Source: Sphingomonas sp. PP-CE-3G-477
GTDB lineage: Bacteria; Pseudomonadota; Alphaproteobacteria; Sphingomonadales; Sphingomonadaceae
Direction of reading: 5' to 3'
Length of the DNA stretch: 64,000 nucleotides
NCBI RefSeq assembly: GCF_003050745.1
Contig: NZ_QAOF01000003.1
Span: 248,001 to 312,000 of the forward strand
Under the pieces are notes generated by a model. It saw only the letters and a list, made by a program, of their open reading frames with translations, did not search any database and was not told where the DNA came from. The position numbers and the translations under genes were made by a program. How positions within the stretch are numbered: position 1 is the first letter of the stretch; each line of letters begins with the position of its first letter. Below, piece after piece: positions 28,136 through 36,719 of this stretch.

Positions 28136-28154
28136 TATATAGTCGGACAATATA
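28136..28154. promoter_or_regulatory. Candidate GntR/FCD operator, site B (near-perfect 19-base palindrome)
   Basis: TATATAGTCGGACAATATA differs from its own reverse complement only at the centre and one symmetrical pair. It sits 51 bases before galM and 69 before the importer gene, and its A/T arms contain possible -10 elements on both strands. This is the best-formed copy of the motif shared with sites A, C and D. Confidence 0.65.
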
Positions 28155-28222
28155 TTTCTGAGCAAGCCATGCGGGAAAAGACTGTCGTGCAGTCGCCGAC
28201 ATGGCACGGAGGGTGAGCGATT

Positions 28223-29551
28223 ATGGCGATGCCGATACAGATGCAACGACCCGTCGAGGGCGCAGCGATACAGGATCCGCCGGGGGCTAGCCCAAGCTAC
28301 CGCTCCGCACTGACTCTGCTCGCCAGCCTGTTCTTCATGTGGGGCTTCATCACGGTCATCAACAACACGCTGCTGCCGCACCTGCGCAGCGTGTTCGACC
28401 TCAGCTACACGCAGACCACGCTGATCGAGAGCGTCTGGTTCATCGCCTATTTCTTCGCATCGATCCCGTCGGCCAAGTTGATCGAGCGGGTCGGCTATCA
28501 GCGCGCGATGGTGTTCGGGCTGGGCCTGATGGCGGTCGGCGCGCTGATGATGGTGCCCGCCGCGCGATTGCCGTCCTACGGCGTCACGCTGTTTGCGCTG
28601 TTCGTGATCGCAAGCGGGATCACGCTGCTCCAGGTCGCGGCCAACCCGTATGTCGCGGTCGTCGGTCCATCCGAGACCGCGTCGTCGCGGCTCAACCTCG
28701 TGCAGGCGTTCAACTCGGCGGGGGCCACGCTCGCGCCGCTGTTCGGTGGGTATCTGATCCTCGGCCGCTCCACCTCGGGTACTGCGGTGGCCGGGTCGAC
28801 CGCGGTGCTGACCCCGGCCGAGCGGCTTGCCGACGCACAGTCGGTGGTGTTGCCGTATCTGATCGTCGCGGGCGTGCTGGTCGTGCTCGCGATCGTGATC
28901 GCGCGCTTCCCGCTGCCGGCAATGGGCGCGTCGACGCAGCGCTCGGCGAAGGCGGATCGCAAGGGCCTGTCGCTCTGGTCGCACCGCAACCTCGTGCTCG
29001 GCATCCCGGCGATCTTCATTTATCTGATCGCCGAGATCGGCGTCGCCAATCTGTTCATCAACTTCGTCAGCCAGCCGCAGATCGGCAATCTGACGCACGA
29101 GCAGGCCTCGCATTACCTGTTCATCCTGTGGGGCGGGATGATGGTCGGCCGCCTGATCGGCAGCGTCGTGATGCGGACGATCCCCGCCGAGCGCGTGCTG
29201 GCGGTGGCAAGCATAGGCGCGTTCGTCGTCATGCTGATCGCGACCTTCACCACCGGCCATGTCGCGATGTGGGCGCTGATCTCGGTCGGGCTGTTCCACT
29301 CGATCATGTTCCCGACGATCTTCACGCTCGGCATCCGCGGGCTTGGACCACTGACCGAGGAAGGGTCCGGCCTGCTGATCATGGCGATCGCCGGCGGTGC
29401 GCTGGTGATCGTCCAGGGCTGGCTTGCCGATACCTACGGGTTGCAGATCTCGTTCCTGCTGACCGCGGTGTGCGAACTGTACATCCTGTTCTACGCAGTC
29501 TGGGGCTCGCGCGTGACCGAAGCGCTGCCCGATCCCGTCGCCGTTCCCTGA
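28223..29551 (+). CDS. FucP-family MFS sugar:proton symporter
   Basis: A 442-residue inner-membrane transporter with about twelve membrane segments. The FucP-like first segment FFMWGFITVINNTLLPHLR and the loop QVAANPYVAVVGPSETASSRLN are typical of L-fucose/arabinose/galactose symporters. GGAGGG at 28208-28213 sets the start. It probably brings in L-arabinose (or another monosaccharide made by the periplasmic enzymes). Divergent from galM and the dehydratase, with a shared operator. Confidence 0.9.
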   Translation: MAMPIQMQRPVEGAAIQDPPGASPSYRSALTLLASLFFMWGFITVINNTLLPHLRSVFDLSYTQTTLIESVWFIAYFFASIPSAKLIERVGYQRAMVFGLGLMAVGALMMVPAARLPSYGVTLFALFVIASGITLLQVAANPYVAVVGPSETASSRLNLVQAFNSAGATLAPLFGGYLILGRSTSGTAVAGSTAVLTPAERLADAQSVVLPYLIVAGVLVVLAIVIARFPLPAMGASTQRSAKADRKGLSLWSHRNLVLGIPAIFIYLIAEIGVANLFINFVSQPQIGNLTHEQASHYLFILWGGMMVGRLIGSVVMRTIPAERVLAVASIGAFVVMLIATFTTGHVAMWALISVGLFHSIMFPTIFTLGIRGLGPLTEEGSGLLIMAIAGGALVIVQGWLADTYGLQISFLLTAVCELYILFYAVWGSRVTEALPDPVAVP

Positions 29552-29554
29552 AGT

Positions 29555-29578
29555 GGCGCGCCCCTTGACCGGGGCGCC
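29555..29578. terminator. Hairpin between the importer and gntR
   Basis: GGCGCGCCCC pairs with GGGGCGCC (one bulge) around TTGACC. It lies just past the importer stop and before the stop of the convergent regulator. No T-run is visible. Confidence 0.5.
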
Positions 29579-29616
29579 GACTTAGCAGGCGACGACGAAG
29601 CGGCGGTGGCGTGCGA

Positions 29617-30402
29617 TCAGCGCGCCATCGCCAGTTTCGTATCCTCCAGCGCCAGATCGACCAGCGTCCGCATCGCTGCGCTGGCACCGTTGGCATCGCC
29701 GGCGGCGATCGCGTCGTAGACCAGCACGTGATCGGGGATCGGATTGCGGGGCAGGGCGCGGGCGCGCTGTTTGAACTGCGTCGTCCAGTTGACGGCGGCA
29801 CCGATGCTCGCGCTCAGCACGATCAGCGCATCGTTACGGGTCGCCGTCAGCACCGCGTCGTGAAACTCGCGATCCGCCGCGCGCCCGGCTTCGGTGGCCA
29901 GCGTATGCCGACGCATGGCCGCCAGCGCGTCCTTCATGATCTTCAGGTCGGTCCGCTCGCGCCGTTCCGCGGCCAACGCTGCCGCCGCAGGCTCGACGAT
30001 CGCGCGCAGTTCGAACAGTCCGCGAACGAAGGCGATGTCGGGCTCGCCGGCAAACGCCCAGGCGAGCACGTCGGGATCGAGCAGGTTCCACCGGCTGCGG
30101 GGCAAGACGCGCGTACCGATCTTCGGACGGCTCTCGACCAGTCCCTTGGCGGTCAGGACCTGGACGGCCTCGCGGTAGGCGCTGCGCGACACGTCGAGCG
30201 TTTTCGAGAACTCGACTTCGCCTGACAGGGTGTCGCCGGGTGCATACTCCCCCGACAATATCGCGGTGCCGAGCTTGTGCGCGACCGCACCGTGAAGACG
30301 TCGACCCGTGCCGCGCGGAACGCGAACGACCGGCTTTTCGTCTCCACTGCCGGCCTCTACGGGCTCCTCGATACGATCCCCAATATGATCGACGTCCGTC
30401 AT
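29617..30402 (-). CDS. GntR-family regulator, FCD (FadR) type
   Basis: A 261-residue regulator. Winged helix at about 40-105 (KLGTAILSGEYAPGD, SRSAYREAVQVLTAKGLVES, TRVLPRSRWNLLDPDVLAW) and an FCD ligand domain with ELRAIVEPAAAALAA and FHDAVLTATRN. It belongs to the type that governs sugar-acid catabolism. GGGAG before 30402 supports the start. Divergent from the pathway operon. It is the only regulator inside the locus and so the natural candidate to bind sites A-D; the ligand may be arabonate, its keto-deoxy product or arabinose, which is inference. Confidence 0.9.
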   Translation of the reverse strand: MTDVDHIGDRIEEPVEAGSGDEKPVVRVPRGTGRRLHGAVAHKLGTAILSGEYAPGDTLSGEVEFSKTLDVSRSAYREAVQVLTAKGLVESRPKIGTRVLPRSRWNLLDPDVLAWAFAGEPDIAFVRGLFELRAIVEPAAAALAAERRERTDLKIMKDALAAMRRHTLATEAGRAADREFHDAVLTATRNDALIVLSASIGAAVNWTTQFKQRARALPRNPIPDHVLVYDAIAAGDANGASAAMRTLVDLALEDTKLAMAR

Positions 30403-30480
30403 AACGCTTGCTCCCTGGACACGGCGTAACAGCCCCTGCACGATCAAGGAACGACAAAGATTGCCAAAACCTAGCGTCGC

Positions 30481-30497
30481 TTATATGTCGGAGTATA
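30481..30497. promoter_or_regulatory. Candidate GntR/FCD operator, site C
   Basis: TTATATGTCGGAGTATA ends directly against the AGGGAG ribosome binding site of the semialdehyde dehydrogenase gene. Its core ATGTCGGAGTA is shared with site D (ATGTCCGAGTA). Less symmetrical than site B. Binding here would block the pathway operon. Confidence 0.5.
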
Positions 30498-30510
30498 GGG
30501 AGTGGATACT

Positions 30511-32061
30511 ATGTCAGACACAAGCACGAGCCAGACCGAGCGTTCTGCGTTTCGATCCATCGATGCCGCCACCGGTGCTGCAGTGGGTAATCCGATCGCG
30601 GTGCATGGCCCGGCCGATGTCGAGGCAGCATGCGCCGCCGCCGAGGCGGCATTCGACGCCTATCGCGCGACCGGCAATGACGCACGCGCCGACTTTCTCG
30701 AACGGATCGGCGAGGAGATCGTCGCGCTCGGCGACGACCTGATCGTCACCGCGATGCGCGAAAGCGGCCTGCCGCGCGCACGACTGGAAGGCGAGCGCGG
30801 CCGCACCGTCGGCCAGTTGAAGCTGTTCGCCGGCGTCGTCCGTCGTGGCGGCTGGATGGGGTTGCGGATCGATCCGGCACTGCCCGATCGCGCGCCCTTG
30901 CCGCGCCCCGATCTTCGGCTGCGAATGATCCCGCTCGGCCCGGTCGCGGTGTTTGGCGCAAGCAATTTCCCGCTCGCCTTCTCGACCGCTGGTGGCGACA
31001 CCGCGTCGGCGCTGGCCGCAGGCTGCCCGGTCGTCGTCAAGGGGCACCCTGCGCATCCAGCCACCGGCGCGCTGGTCGCCGGTGCGATCGAGGCCGCGGT
31101 CGCTGCGTGCGGATTGCCGGCGGGCGTGTTCTCGCATCTGGTCGGTCCCGGCAACGAGCTCGGCAGCGCGCTGGTGCAGGATCCCCGGATCGCCGCAGTC
31201 GGTTTCACCGGTTCGCGGGCAGGGGGGCTTGCACTCGTCAAGCTGGCGCAGACCTGTGAAGTTCCGATCCCGGTCTATGCCGAGATGTCGAGCATCAACC
31301 CGGTCGTGCTGCTGCCCGAAGCCCTGAAGGCGCGCGGCGCGGCGCTAGGAACGGCGTTCGTCGGGTCGCTGACGATGGGGGCGGGGCAGTTCTGCACCAA
31401 CCCCGGTCTCGTGCTCGCGATCGAAGGCGAGGGGCTCGACGCTTTCGTGTCCGCTGCCGCAACGGCATTGCCCGAGGCTCCTGCCGCAACGATGCTCACC
31501 AGCGGCATCCATGCCGCCTACGAGCAGGGCATCGCCGCACTCGCCAGCAACGACGCGGTGAACGAGGTCGCACGTGGCAAGGTCGGCGAAGGCGTCGCGC
31601 AAGGCCAGGCGGCATTCTTCGAGACGACCGCCGCGCAGTTCCTGAGCGACAAGGCGCTGGGCCATGAAGTGTTCGGGGCGTCGTCGTTGTTGGTGCGCTG
31701 CACGAGCGAGGACGAGCTTCACGCCGTACTGCGCGCCGCCGAAGGGCAGCTCACTGCAACGATCCAGATGGACAACGGCGATGCCGACATGGCGTCGCGG
31801 CTGATCCCGCTGCTCGAACGCAAGGCCGGACGGATCCTCGCGAACGGCTGGCCTACCGGTGTCGAGGTCGCCCATGCGATGGTGCATGGCGGTCCGTTCC
31901 CGGCGACCTCGGATGGCCGCGCGACTTCGGTCGGCAGCCTTGCGATCGATCGGTTCCTGCGGCCGGTGTCGTACCAGAACCTGCTGCCCGAACTGCTGCC
32001 GGAGGTGTTGCGTGACGGCACGACCGCGCCGCGGCTGATCGACGGTGTTCCCGCCAACTGA
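30511..32061 (+). CDS. 2-oxoglutarate semialdehyde dehydrogenase (NADP-type aldehyde dehydrogenase)
   Basis: A 516-residue aldehyde dehydrogenase of the ketoglutarate-semialdehyde branch. Landmarks are [30 protein letters not shown], the general-base Glu in [11 protein letters not shown] and the nucleophilic Cys in [10 protein letters not shown]. It would make 2-oxoglutarate, the last step of the oxidative pentose route. AGGGAG at 30497-30502 sets the start. First gene of a seven-gene run through the GH27 gene; operator site C lies just before it. Confidence 0.9.
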   Translation: MSDTSTSQTERSAFRSIDAATGAAVGNPIAVHGPADVEAACAAAEAAFDAYRATGNDARADFLERIGEEIVALGDDLIVTAMRESGLPRARLEGERGRTVGQLKLFAGVVRRGGWMGLRIDPALPDRAPLPRPDLRLRMIPLGPVAVFGASNFPLAFSTAGGDTASALAAGCPVVVKGHPAHPATGALVAGAIEAAVAACGLPAGVFSHLVGPGNELGSALVQDPRIAAVGFTGSRAGGLALVKLAQTCEVPIPVYAEMSSINPVVLLPEALKARGAALGTAFVGSLTMGAGQFCTNPGLVLAIEGEGLDAFVSAAATALPEAPAATMLTSGIHAAYEQGIAALASNDAVNEVARGKVGEGVAQGQAAFFETTAAQFLSDKALGHEVFGASSLLVRCTSEDELHAVLRAAEGQLTATIQMDNGDADMASRLIPLLERKAGRILANGWPTGVEVAHAMVHGGPFPATSDGRATSVGSLAIDRFLRPVSYQNLLPELLPEVLRDGTTAPRLIDGVPAN

Positions 32062-32117
32062 CCTGAAAATATCGGGGGCGAACCGTAATAGCGGCGTCCC
32101 GACTAGGAGAGAAATTG

Positions 32118-33110
32118 ATGACTTTGCGTCTGTTGCAGCATGTTGGCGTCGATGGCACGCGATCGGTGATCGCGGCTACTAACGAGGGGGCGGCGTTCGT
32201 CACTGGGGTCGACAGCGTTCGCGCGCTGGCCGAGCGTGCGATTGCCGCCGGTAGCGATCTCGCCGGCGCGGTCGCGGCCTGTGGAACGGGCGCGAGCGTC
32301 GACATCGCCGCCGAACTCGCCGCGGGCCGCCTGACCTCGCCGATCGATCATGTCGATCCGGCGCATCTGATCATGACCGGCACCGGTTTGACGCATCTCG
32401 GTTCGGCCGAGGGGCGCGACAAGATGCACCGCGCGGCCGCGGACGCCGAGAAGCAGACCGATTCGATGCGGATGTTCCTCGAAGGCGTCGAGGGCGGCAA
32501 GCCGGCAGCGGGGACGCGTGGCCAGCAGCCCGAATGGTTCTACAAGGGCGATGGCTCGGGGCTGGTTGCACCGGGTGCGGCATTCGCGATGCCCGATTTC
32601 GCCGAGGATGGCGGCGAGGAGCCGGAGCTTGCCGGTATCTACCTGATCGGTCCGGACGGCACGCCGTTCCGCCTCGGCCTGTGCCTGGCCAACGAATTCA
32701 GCGATCACGTCACCGAGCGCCACAACTATCTCTGGCTCGCGCATTCGAAGCTGCGCCAGGCGTCGCTTGGGCCAGAACTGCTGGTCGGTACACCGCCCGA
32801 GCATATCGAGGGTGCGAGCCGCATCCACCGCGACGGCGCGCTGCTTTGGGAAAAGCCGTTCCTGTCGGGCGAGGCGAACATGTCGCACAGCATCGCCAAC
32901 CTCGAGGCGCATCACTTCAAATACGACTTGTTCCGCCGGCCAGGCGACGTCCACGTCCACTTCTTCGGCACCGCGACGCTGTCGTTCGCCGACGGCGTGA
33001 CGACGCGCGAAGGCGACGTGTTCGAGATCGAGGCCGCGCCATTCACCCTGCCGTTGCGCAACACGCTGACCAAGGCTGCGCCGCAGCCCGTTACCGTGAA
33101 GGCGCTCTAA
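32118..33110 (+). CDS. AraD1/FAH-family 2-keto-3-deoxy-L-arabonate dehydratase
   Basis: A 330-residue protein of the fumarylacetoacetate hydrolase fold (the AraD1/GguC group). Conserved parts are GTGLTHLGSAEGRDKMH, EWFYKGDG, EDGGEEPELAGIYLIGPDG and LANEFSDHV with acidic metal ligands. In the oxidative route this fold removes water and ammonia-free keto-acid rearranges to 2-oxoglutarate semialdehyde, the substrate of the gene before it. AGGAGAG at 32104-32110 supports the ATG at 32118 rather than the TTG before it. A different FAH activity is possible, but the neighbours fix the role. Confidence 0.82.
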   Translation: MTLRLLQHVGVDGTRSVIAATNEGAAFVTGVDSVRALAERAIAAGSDLAGAVAACGTGASVDIAAELAAGRLTSPIDHVDPAHLIMTGTGLTHLGSAEGRDKMHRAAADAEKQTDSMRMFLEGVEGGKPAAGTRGQQPEWFYKGDGSGLVAPGAAFAMPDFAEDGGEEPELAGIYLIGPDGTPFRLGLCLANEFSDHVTERHNYLWLAHSKLRQASLGPELLVGTPPEHIEGASRIHRDGALLWEKPFLSGEANMSHSIANLEAHHFKYDLFRRPGDVHVHFFGTATLSFADGVTTREGDVFEIEAAPFTLPLRNTLTKAAPQPVTVKAL

Positions 33111-33112
33111 GC

Positions 33113-34039
33113 ATGGCCGCTATCAAGATCGCGGTCATCGGTATGGGCAAGATTGCCCGCGACCAGCATCTTCCATCGATCGCGGGCAACCCTGAGTTCG
33201 AGTTCGTGGCCAGCGTCAGCCCGCGTGATCCGGGCGTCGAGGGTATCGCCAACTTCAGGTCGCTGGAAGCGCTGCTCGCCGACGGTCCGGCGATCGACGC
33301 GATCGCGCTCTGCACGCCGCCACAGGTACGCTACGAGCTCGCCTCGATGGCGCTCGCCAAGCGCGTGCACGTCTTCCTCGAAAAGCCGCCCGGCGCGACG
33401 CTCGCCGAGGTCGATGCGCTCGAAGCGCAGGCTGCCGAAACGGGAACGACGCTGTTCGCCGGCTGGCATTCGCGGTTCGCGGCGGGTGTCGCGCCGGCCA
33501 AGGGCTGGCTCGCCGAGCGTAAGATCGAGCGTGTGTCGATCGTCTGGCGCGAGGACGTTCGCGTCTGGCATCCGGGGCAGGCGTGGATCTGGGAGCCGGG
33601 TGGGCTCGGCGTCTTCGATCCCGGCATCAACGCGCTGTCGATCGCGACCGAGATCCTGCCGCAGCCGTTCTTCCTGACGGCCGCGACGCTGTCGACGCCC
33701 GCCAACCGCGCCGCGCCGATCGCCGCCGACCTGGCCTTCCGCAGCGCCTCGGGTACGCCGATCAGCATGGATCTCGACTGGCGCCAGACCGGCCCGCAGA
33801 GCTGGGATATCACCGTCGAGACCGACGCCGGCACGCTCAGCCTCGCCAAGGGCGGCGCGGTGCTCACCTTGCCGAACGGCACGATGCATAACGACGATGA
33901 GGAATATCCCGGCCTCTACACGCGCTTCGCCTCGCTGATCCGCGGTGGCCGTAGCGAAGTCGACACGACCCCGTTCACCCTCGTCGCCGACGCGTTCCTG
34001 CGCGGCACCCGCAATTCCGTGGAGGCTTTCGATGATTGA
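33113..34039 (+). CDS. Gfo/Idh/MocA oxidoreductase, probable L-arabinose 1-dehydrogenase
   Basis: A 308-residue NAD(P)-dependent dehydrogenase. Rossmann motif IAVIGMGKIARDQHLPSI at the start, the EKPPGATLAEVD segment with the catalytic Lys, and a C-terminal sheet domain with GWHSRFAAG and WIWEPGGLGVFDPGINAL. Length and motifs match bacterial L-arabinose or D-galactose 1-dehydrogenases. It oxidises the sugar to its lactone, the first step of the pathway. It begins two bases after the FAH gene stop. D-galactose may also be used, but no galactonate-pathway aldolase or kinase is present. Confidence 0.85.
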   Translation: MAAIKIAVIGMGKIARDQHLPSIAGNPEFEFVASVSPRDPGVEGIANFRSLEALLADGPAIDAIALCTPPQVRYELASMALAKRVHVFLEKPPGATLAEVDALEAQAAETGTTLFAGWHSRFAAGVAPAKGWLAERKIERVSIVWREDVRVWHPGQAWIWEPGGLGVFDPGINALSIATEILPQPFFLTAATLSTPANRAAPIAADLAFRSASGTPISMDLDWRQTGPQSWDITVETDAGTLSLAKGGAVLTLPNGTMHNDDEEYPGLYTRFASLIRGGRSEVDTTPFTLVADAFLRGTRNSVEAFDD

Positions 34040-35633
34040 GGCTAAAATGACCTGCACGCTGAAGGGCTTAGCCGCCGCGCTCCTGCTGTCGACCGCCGGC
34101 ATCGGCGCCGCACAGACCGCCGCGCAGACCGACGCACCCGCCACCACGCCCAGTTCGACCGGGGCAACCGTTACGGTCCACGCCGACGCGCCCGGCCCGA
34201 CCTATGATCGCCGCATCTTCACGCAGTTTGCGGAGCATCTCGGCACCGGCATCTACGGGGGGCTGTGGGTCGGCGAGAAGTCGAAGATCCCCAACGTCCG
34301 CGGCTTCCGTACCGATGTCGTCACCGCGCTGCGCGGGATCGGCGTGCCGGTCGTGCGCTGGCCGGGCGGCTGCTTCGCCGACGAATATCACTGGCGCGAG
34401 GGCATCGGTCCGAAGGCCAAGCGCCCGGTCAAGATCAACACCCATTGGGGCGGCGTGACCGAGCCCAACACGGTCGGCACGCACGAGTTCATGGACCTCG
34501 CCGGACAGCTCGGCGCCGAGCCCTATATCGCCGGCAACGTCGGCAACGGTACGCCGCAGGAAATGGCGGAGTGGGTCGAATACATGACCTCGCCCGCCGG
34601 CACGCTGGCCGACGAACGCGCGAAGAACGGCCACAAGGCGCCGTGGGCGGTGCCGTATTTTGGCGTCGGCAACGAGCTGTGGGGCTGTGGCGGCAACATG
34701 CGCGCGGAATATGCCGCCGACGTCACGCGGCGCTATGCCACCTTCATCAAGGCGCCCAAGGATACGCGCGTGATGAAGATCGCGAGCGGCGCCAACGTCG
34801 ACGACTATCACTGGACCGAGACGATGGCGCGCGAGCTGGTCGGCAAGGTCGATGCGTTGTCGCTGCATTACTATACCGTCCCCGGTGGATGGCCGCCGCG
34901 TGCGTCCGCGACCGTGTTCGACGAGCGCGGCTGGGCCGAGACGCTGTCCGAGACGCTCAAGATGGACGAGCTGATCACCAAGCATTCGGCGATCATGGAC
35001 AAGGTCGATCCGAAGAAGACGATGTGGCTCGCGGTCGACGAATGGGGCACCTGGTACGCCGGCGATCCGGGCACCAACCCCGGTTTCCTGCGCCAGCAGA
35101 ACACGCTGCGTGACGCACTGGTCACCGCGATCAACCTCAATATCTTCGCCAAGCACGCCGACCGCGTGAAGATGACCGCAATCGCGCAGATGGTGAACGT
35201 GCTGCAGGCGATGATCCTGACCGACGGCAGCAAGATGGTGCTGACGCCGACCTATCACGTGTTCGCGATGTACAAGCCGTACATGGACGGCACCGTCCTG
35301 CCGATCGACATCAAGTCGCCCTGGTACAACAAGGACCAGTGGACGATGCCGTCGGTCAGCGCATCGGCGGTACGCGGCAAGGACGGCGTGGTACGGATCG
35401 CGCTGTCGAACCTCGATCCGAACAAGCCGACCAGTGTCTCCGCGGCGCTGCCGGGCGTGGCGGCGCAGACCGTCACCGGGCAGGTGCTGACCGCGCCGAC
35501 GATGACTGCGCTCAACACCTTCGAGGCGCCCAACGCGGTCGCACCGAAGGCATTCAACGGCGCTAGCCTGAGCGGTGGAACGCTGTCGGTGACGTTGCCG
35601 CCGATGTCGGTGGTGATGCTCGAACTGAAGTGA
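34032..35633 (+). CDS. GH51 alpha-L-arabinofuranosidase, secreted
   Basis: A 533-residue enzyme. After a signal-like segment (about residues 7-27, ending GIGAAQ) comes a (beta/alpha)8 barrel with acid/base Glu215 (GVGNELWG) and nucleophile Glu337 (AVDEWGTW), then a beta-sandwich. RWPGGCFADEYHW and the DALSLHYYTVP segment are GH51 signatures. It removes arabinofuranose from arabinan or arabinoxylan. GGAGG at 34021-34025, six bases before ATG 34032, sets the start, which overlaps the previous gene by eight bases. A start at 34047 would only trim the leader. Confidence 0.93.
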   Translation: MIEAKMTCTLKGLAAALLLSTAGIGAAQTAAQTDAPATTPSSTGATVTVHADAPGPTYDRRIFTQFAEHLGTGIYGGLWVGEKSKIPNVRGFRTDVVTALRGIGVPVVRWPGGCFADEYHWREGIGPKAKRPVKINTHWGGVTEPNTVGTHEFMDLAGQLGAEPYIAGNVGNGTPQEMAEWVEYMTSPAGTLADERAKNGHKAPWAVPYFGVGNELWGCGGNMRAEYAADVTRRYATFIKAPKDTRVMKIASGANVDDYHWTETMARELVGKVDALSLHYYTVPGGWPPRASATVFDERGWAETLSETLKMDELITKHSAIMDKVDPKKTMWLAVDEWGTWYAGDPGTNPGFLRQQNTLRDALVTAINLNIFAKHADRVKMTAIAQMVNVLQAMILTDGSKMVLTPTYHVFAMYKPYMDGTVLPIDIKSPWYNKDQWTMPSVSASAVRGKDGVVRIALSNLDPNKPTSVSAALPGVAAQTVTGQVLTAPTMTALNTFEAPNAVAPKAFNGASLSGGTLSVTLPPMSVVMLELK

Positions 35634-35640
35634 TCGTGAC

Positions 35641-35663
35641 GCCCGCCGGAGCAACCGGCGGGC
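35641..35663 (+). terminator. Intercistronic hairpin after the GH51 gene
   Basis: GCCCGCCGG and CCGGCGGGC form a perfect nine-base stem with loop AGCAA. It is followed by a strong ribosome binding site rather than a T-run. It may be a partial terminator or protect the upstream mRNA, lowering expression of the later genes of the operon. Confidence 0.55.
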
Positions 35664-35684
35664 GCACCTACCGGGAGAGAGACG

Positions 35685-36719
35685 ATGGCCGCACCGAAAT
35701 GGGCGACCGGACTGATCGCGCTGACGCTCGCGAGTAGCGTGCTGGCGCAAACCGCCGATGCACCGCCTGCATTGAACGCCCGCCTGACCGGCGACATCGC
35801 CCCGGTCCACGACCCGGTAATGATCCGCGCGGGCGATACCTATTACGTCTACGGCACCGGGCTCGACGGCCAGATGCTGAGCGCGCGCACCTCGTCCGAT
35901 CTGATCCACTGGACGGCGGGCACGCCGCCGCTGTCGCGCCTGCCCGACTGGGCGACCAAGGCGGTGCCGGGCACCAAGGGCATGTGGGCGCCCGACATTT
36001 CGCGCAGCGCAGACGGGCGGTACCGGCTCTATTACTCGGTCTCGACGTTCGGCTCGAACCGCTCCGCGATCGGCCTGGCGACCAGCCCGACGCTCGACCC
36101 CAAGGCGCCCGGCTATGGCTGGCGCGACGAGGGGCTGGTGGTGATGTCGACGCCCAAGGACGATTTCAACGCGATCGATCCCAACCATGTCGTCGATGCG
36201 CAGGGCCGCGAGTGGCTGTCGCTCGGCAGCTTCTGGACCGGCATCAAGCTGTTCGCGCTGAACCCCAAGACCGGCAAGCTGCTCGACCCCGCGGCAAAGC
36301 CCTACGCGATCGCGCGCCGTCCCGCACCCGCTGGCGGACCAGCGCCGGTCGAGGCGCCGTTCATCATCGGTCATGGCGGCTATTACTGGCTGCTGGCCAG
36401 CTACGACTATTGCTGCAAGGGCGTGAACAGCACCTATTACACCGTCGTCGGCCGATCGAAGGCGATCACCGGGCCGTATCTGGGCAAGGACGGCAGCGCG
36501 ATGATGCAGGGCGGGGGGACGATCTTCCTGCGCGCCGACCTGCAGGAAAAGCAGCGCTATCGCGGCCCCGGCCACCCAGGCGTGATGCACGACACCGACG
36601 GCAAGGATTATGTCGTCTACCACGCCTATGATTCCCAGATCAAAGGCACCCCGACGTTGCGCATCGCACCGATCGGCTGGGGTGCGGATGGCTGGCCAGT
36701 TGCGGAGAATCGACCATGA
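35685..36719 (+). CDS. GH43 endo-arabinanase-type enzyme, secreted
   Basis: A 344-residue beta-propeller with a signal peptide (about 1-22, ending VLAQ). Triad Asp43 (PVHDPVMI), Asp165 (NAIDPNHV) and Glu223 (PVEAPFI). GMWAPDI, TPKDDFNAIDPN and YDYCCKGVNSTYY are typical of arabinan endo-1,5-alpha-L-arabinosidases. It would cut the arabinan backbone outside the inner membrane to oligomers for the GH51 and other GH43 enzymes. GGGAGAG before 35685 supports the start. Its stop overlaps the next start (ATGA). Confidence 0.9.
   Translation: MAAPKWATGLIALTLASSVLAQTADAPPALNARLTGDIAPVHDPVMIRAGDTYYVYGTGLDGQMLSARTSSDLIHWTAGTPPLSRLPDWATKAVPGTKGMWAPDISRSADGRYRLYYSVSTFGSNRSAIGLATSPTLDPKAPGYGWRDEGLVVMSTPKDDFNAIDPNHVVDAQGREWLSLGSFWTGIKLFALNPKTGKLLDPAAKPYAIARRPAPAGGPAPVEAPFIIGHGGYYWLLASYDYCCKGVNSTYYTVVGRSKAITGPYLGKDGSAMMQGGGTIFLRADLQEKQRYRGPGHPGVMHDTDGKDYVVYHAYDSQIKGTPTLRIAPIGWGADGWPVAENRP

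Noticed and set aside
34068..36623. An 851-codon open frame on the minus strand
   Set aside because: It runs opposite GH51 and GH43, whose catalytic residues are intact; its protein is Arg/His-rich shadow sequence with no start signal.
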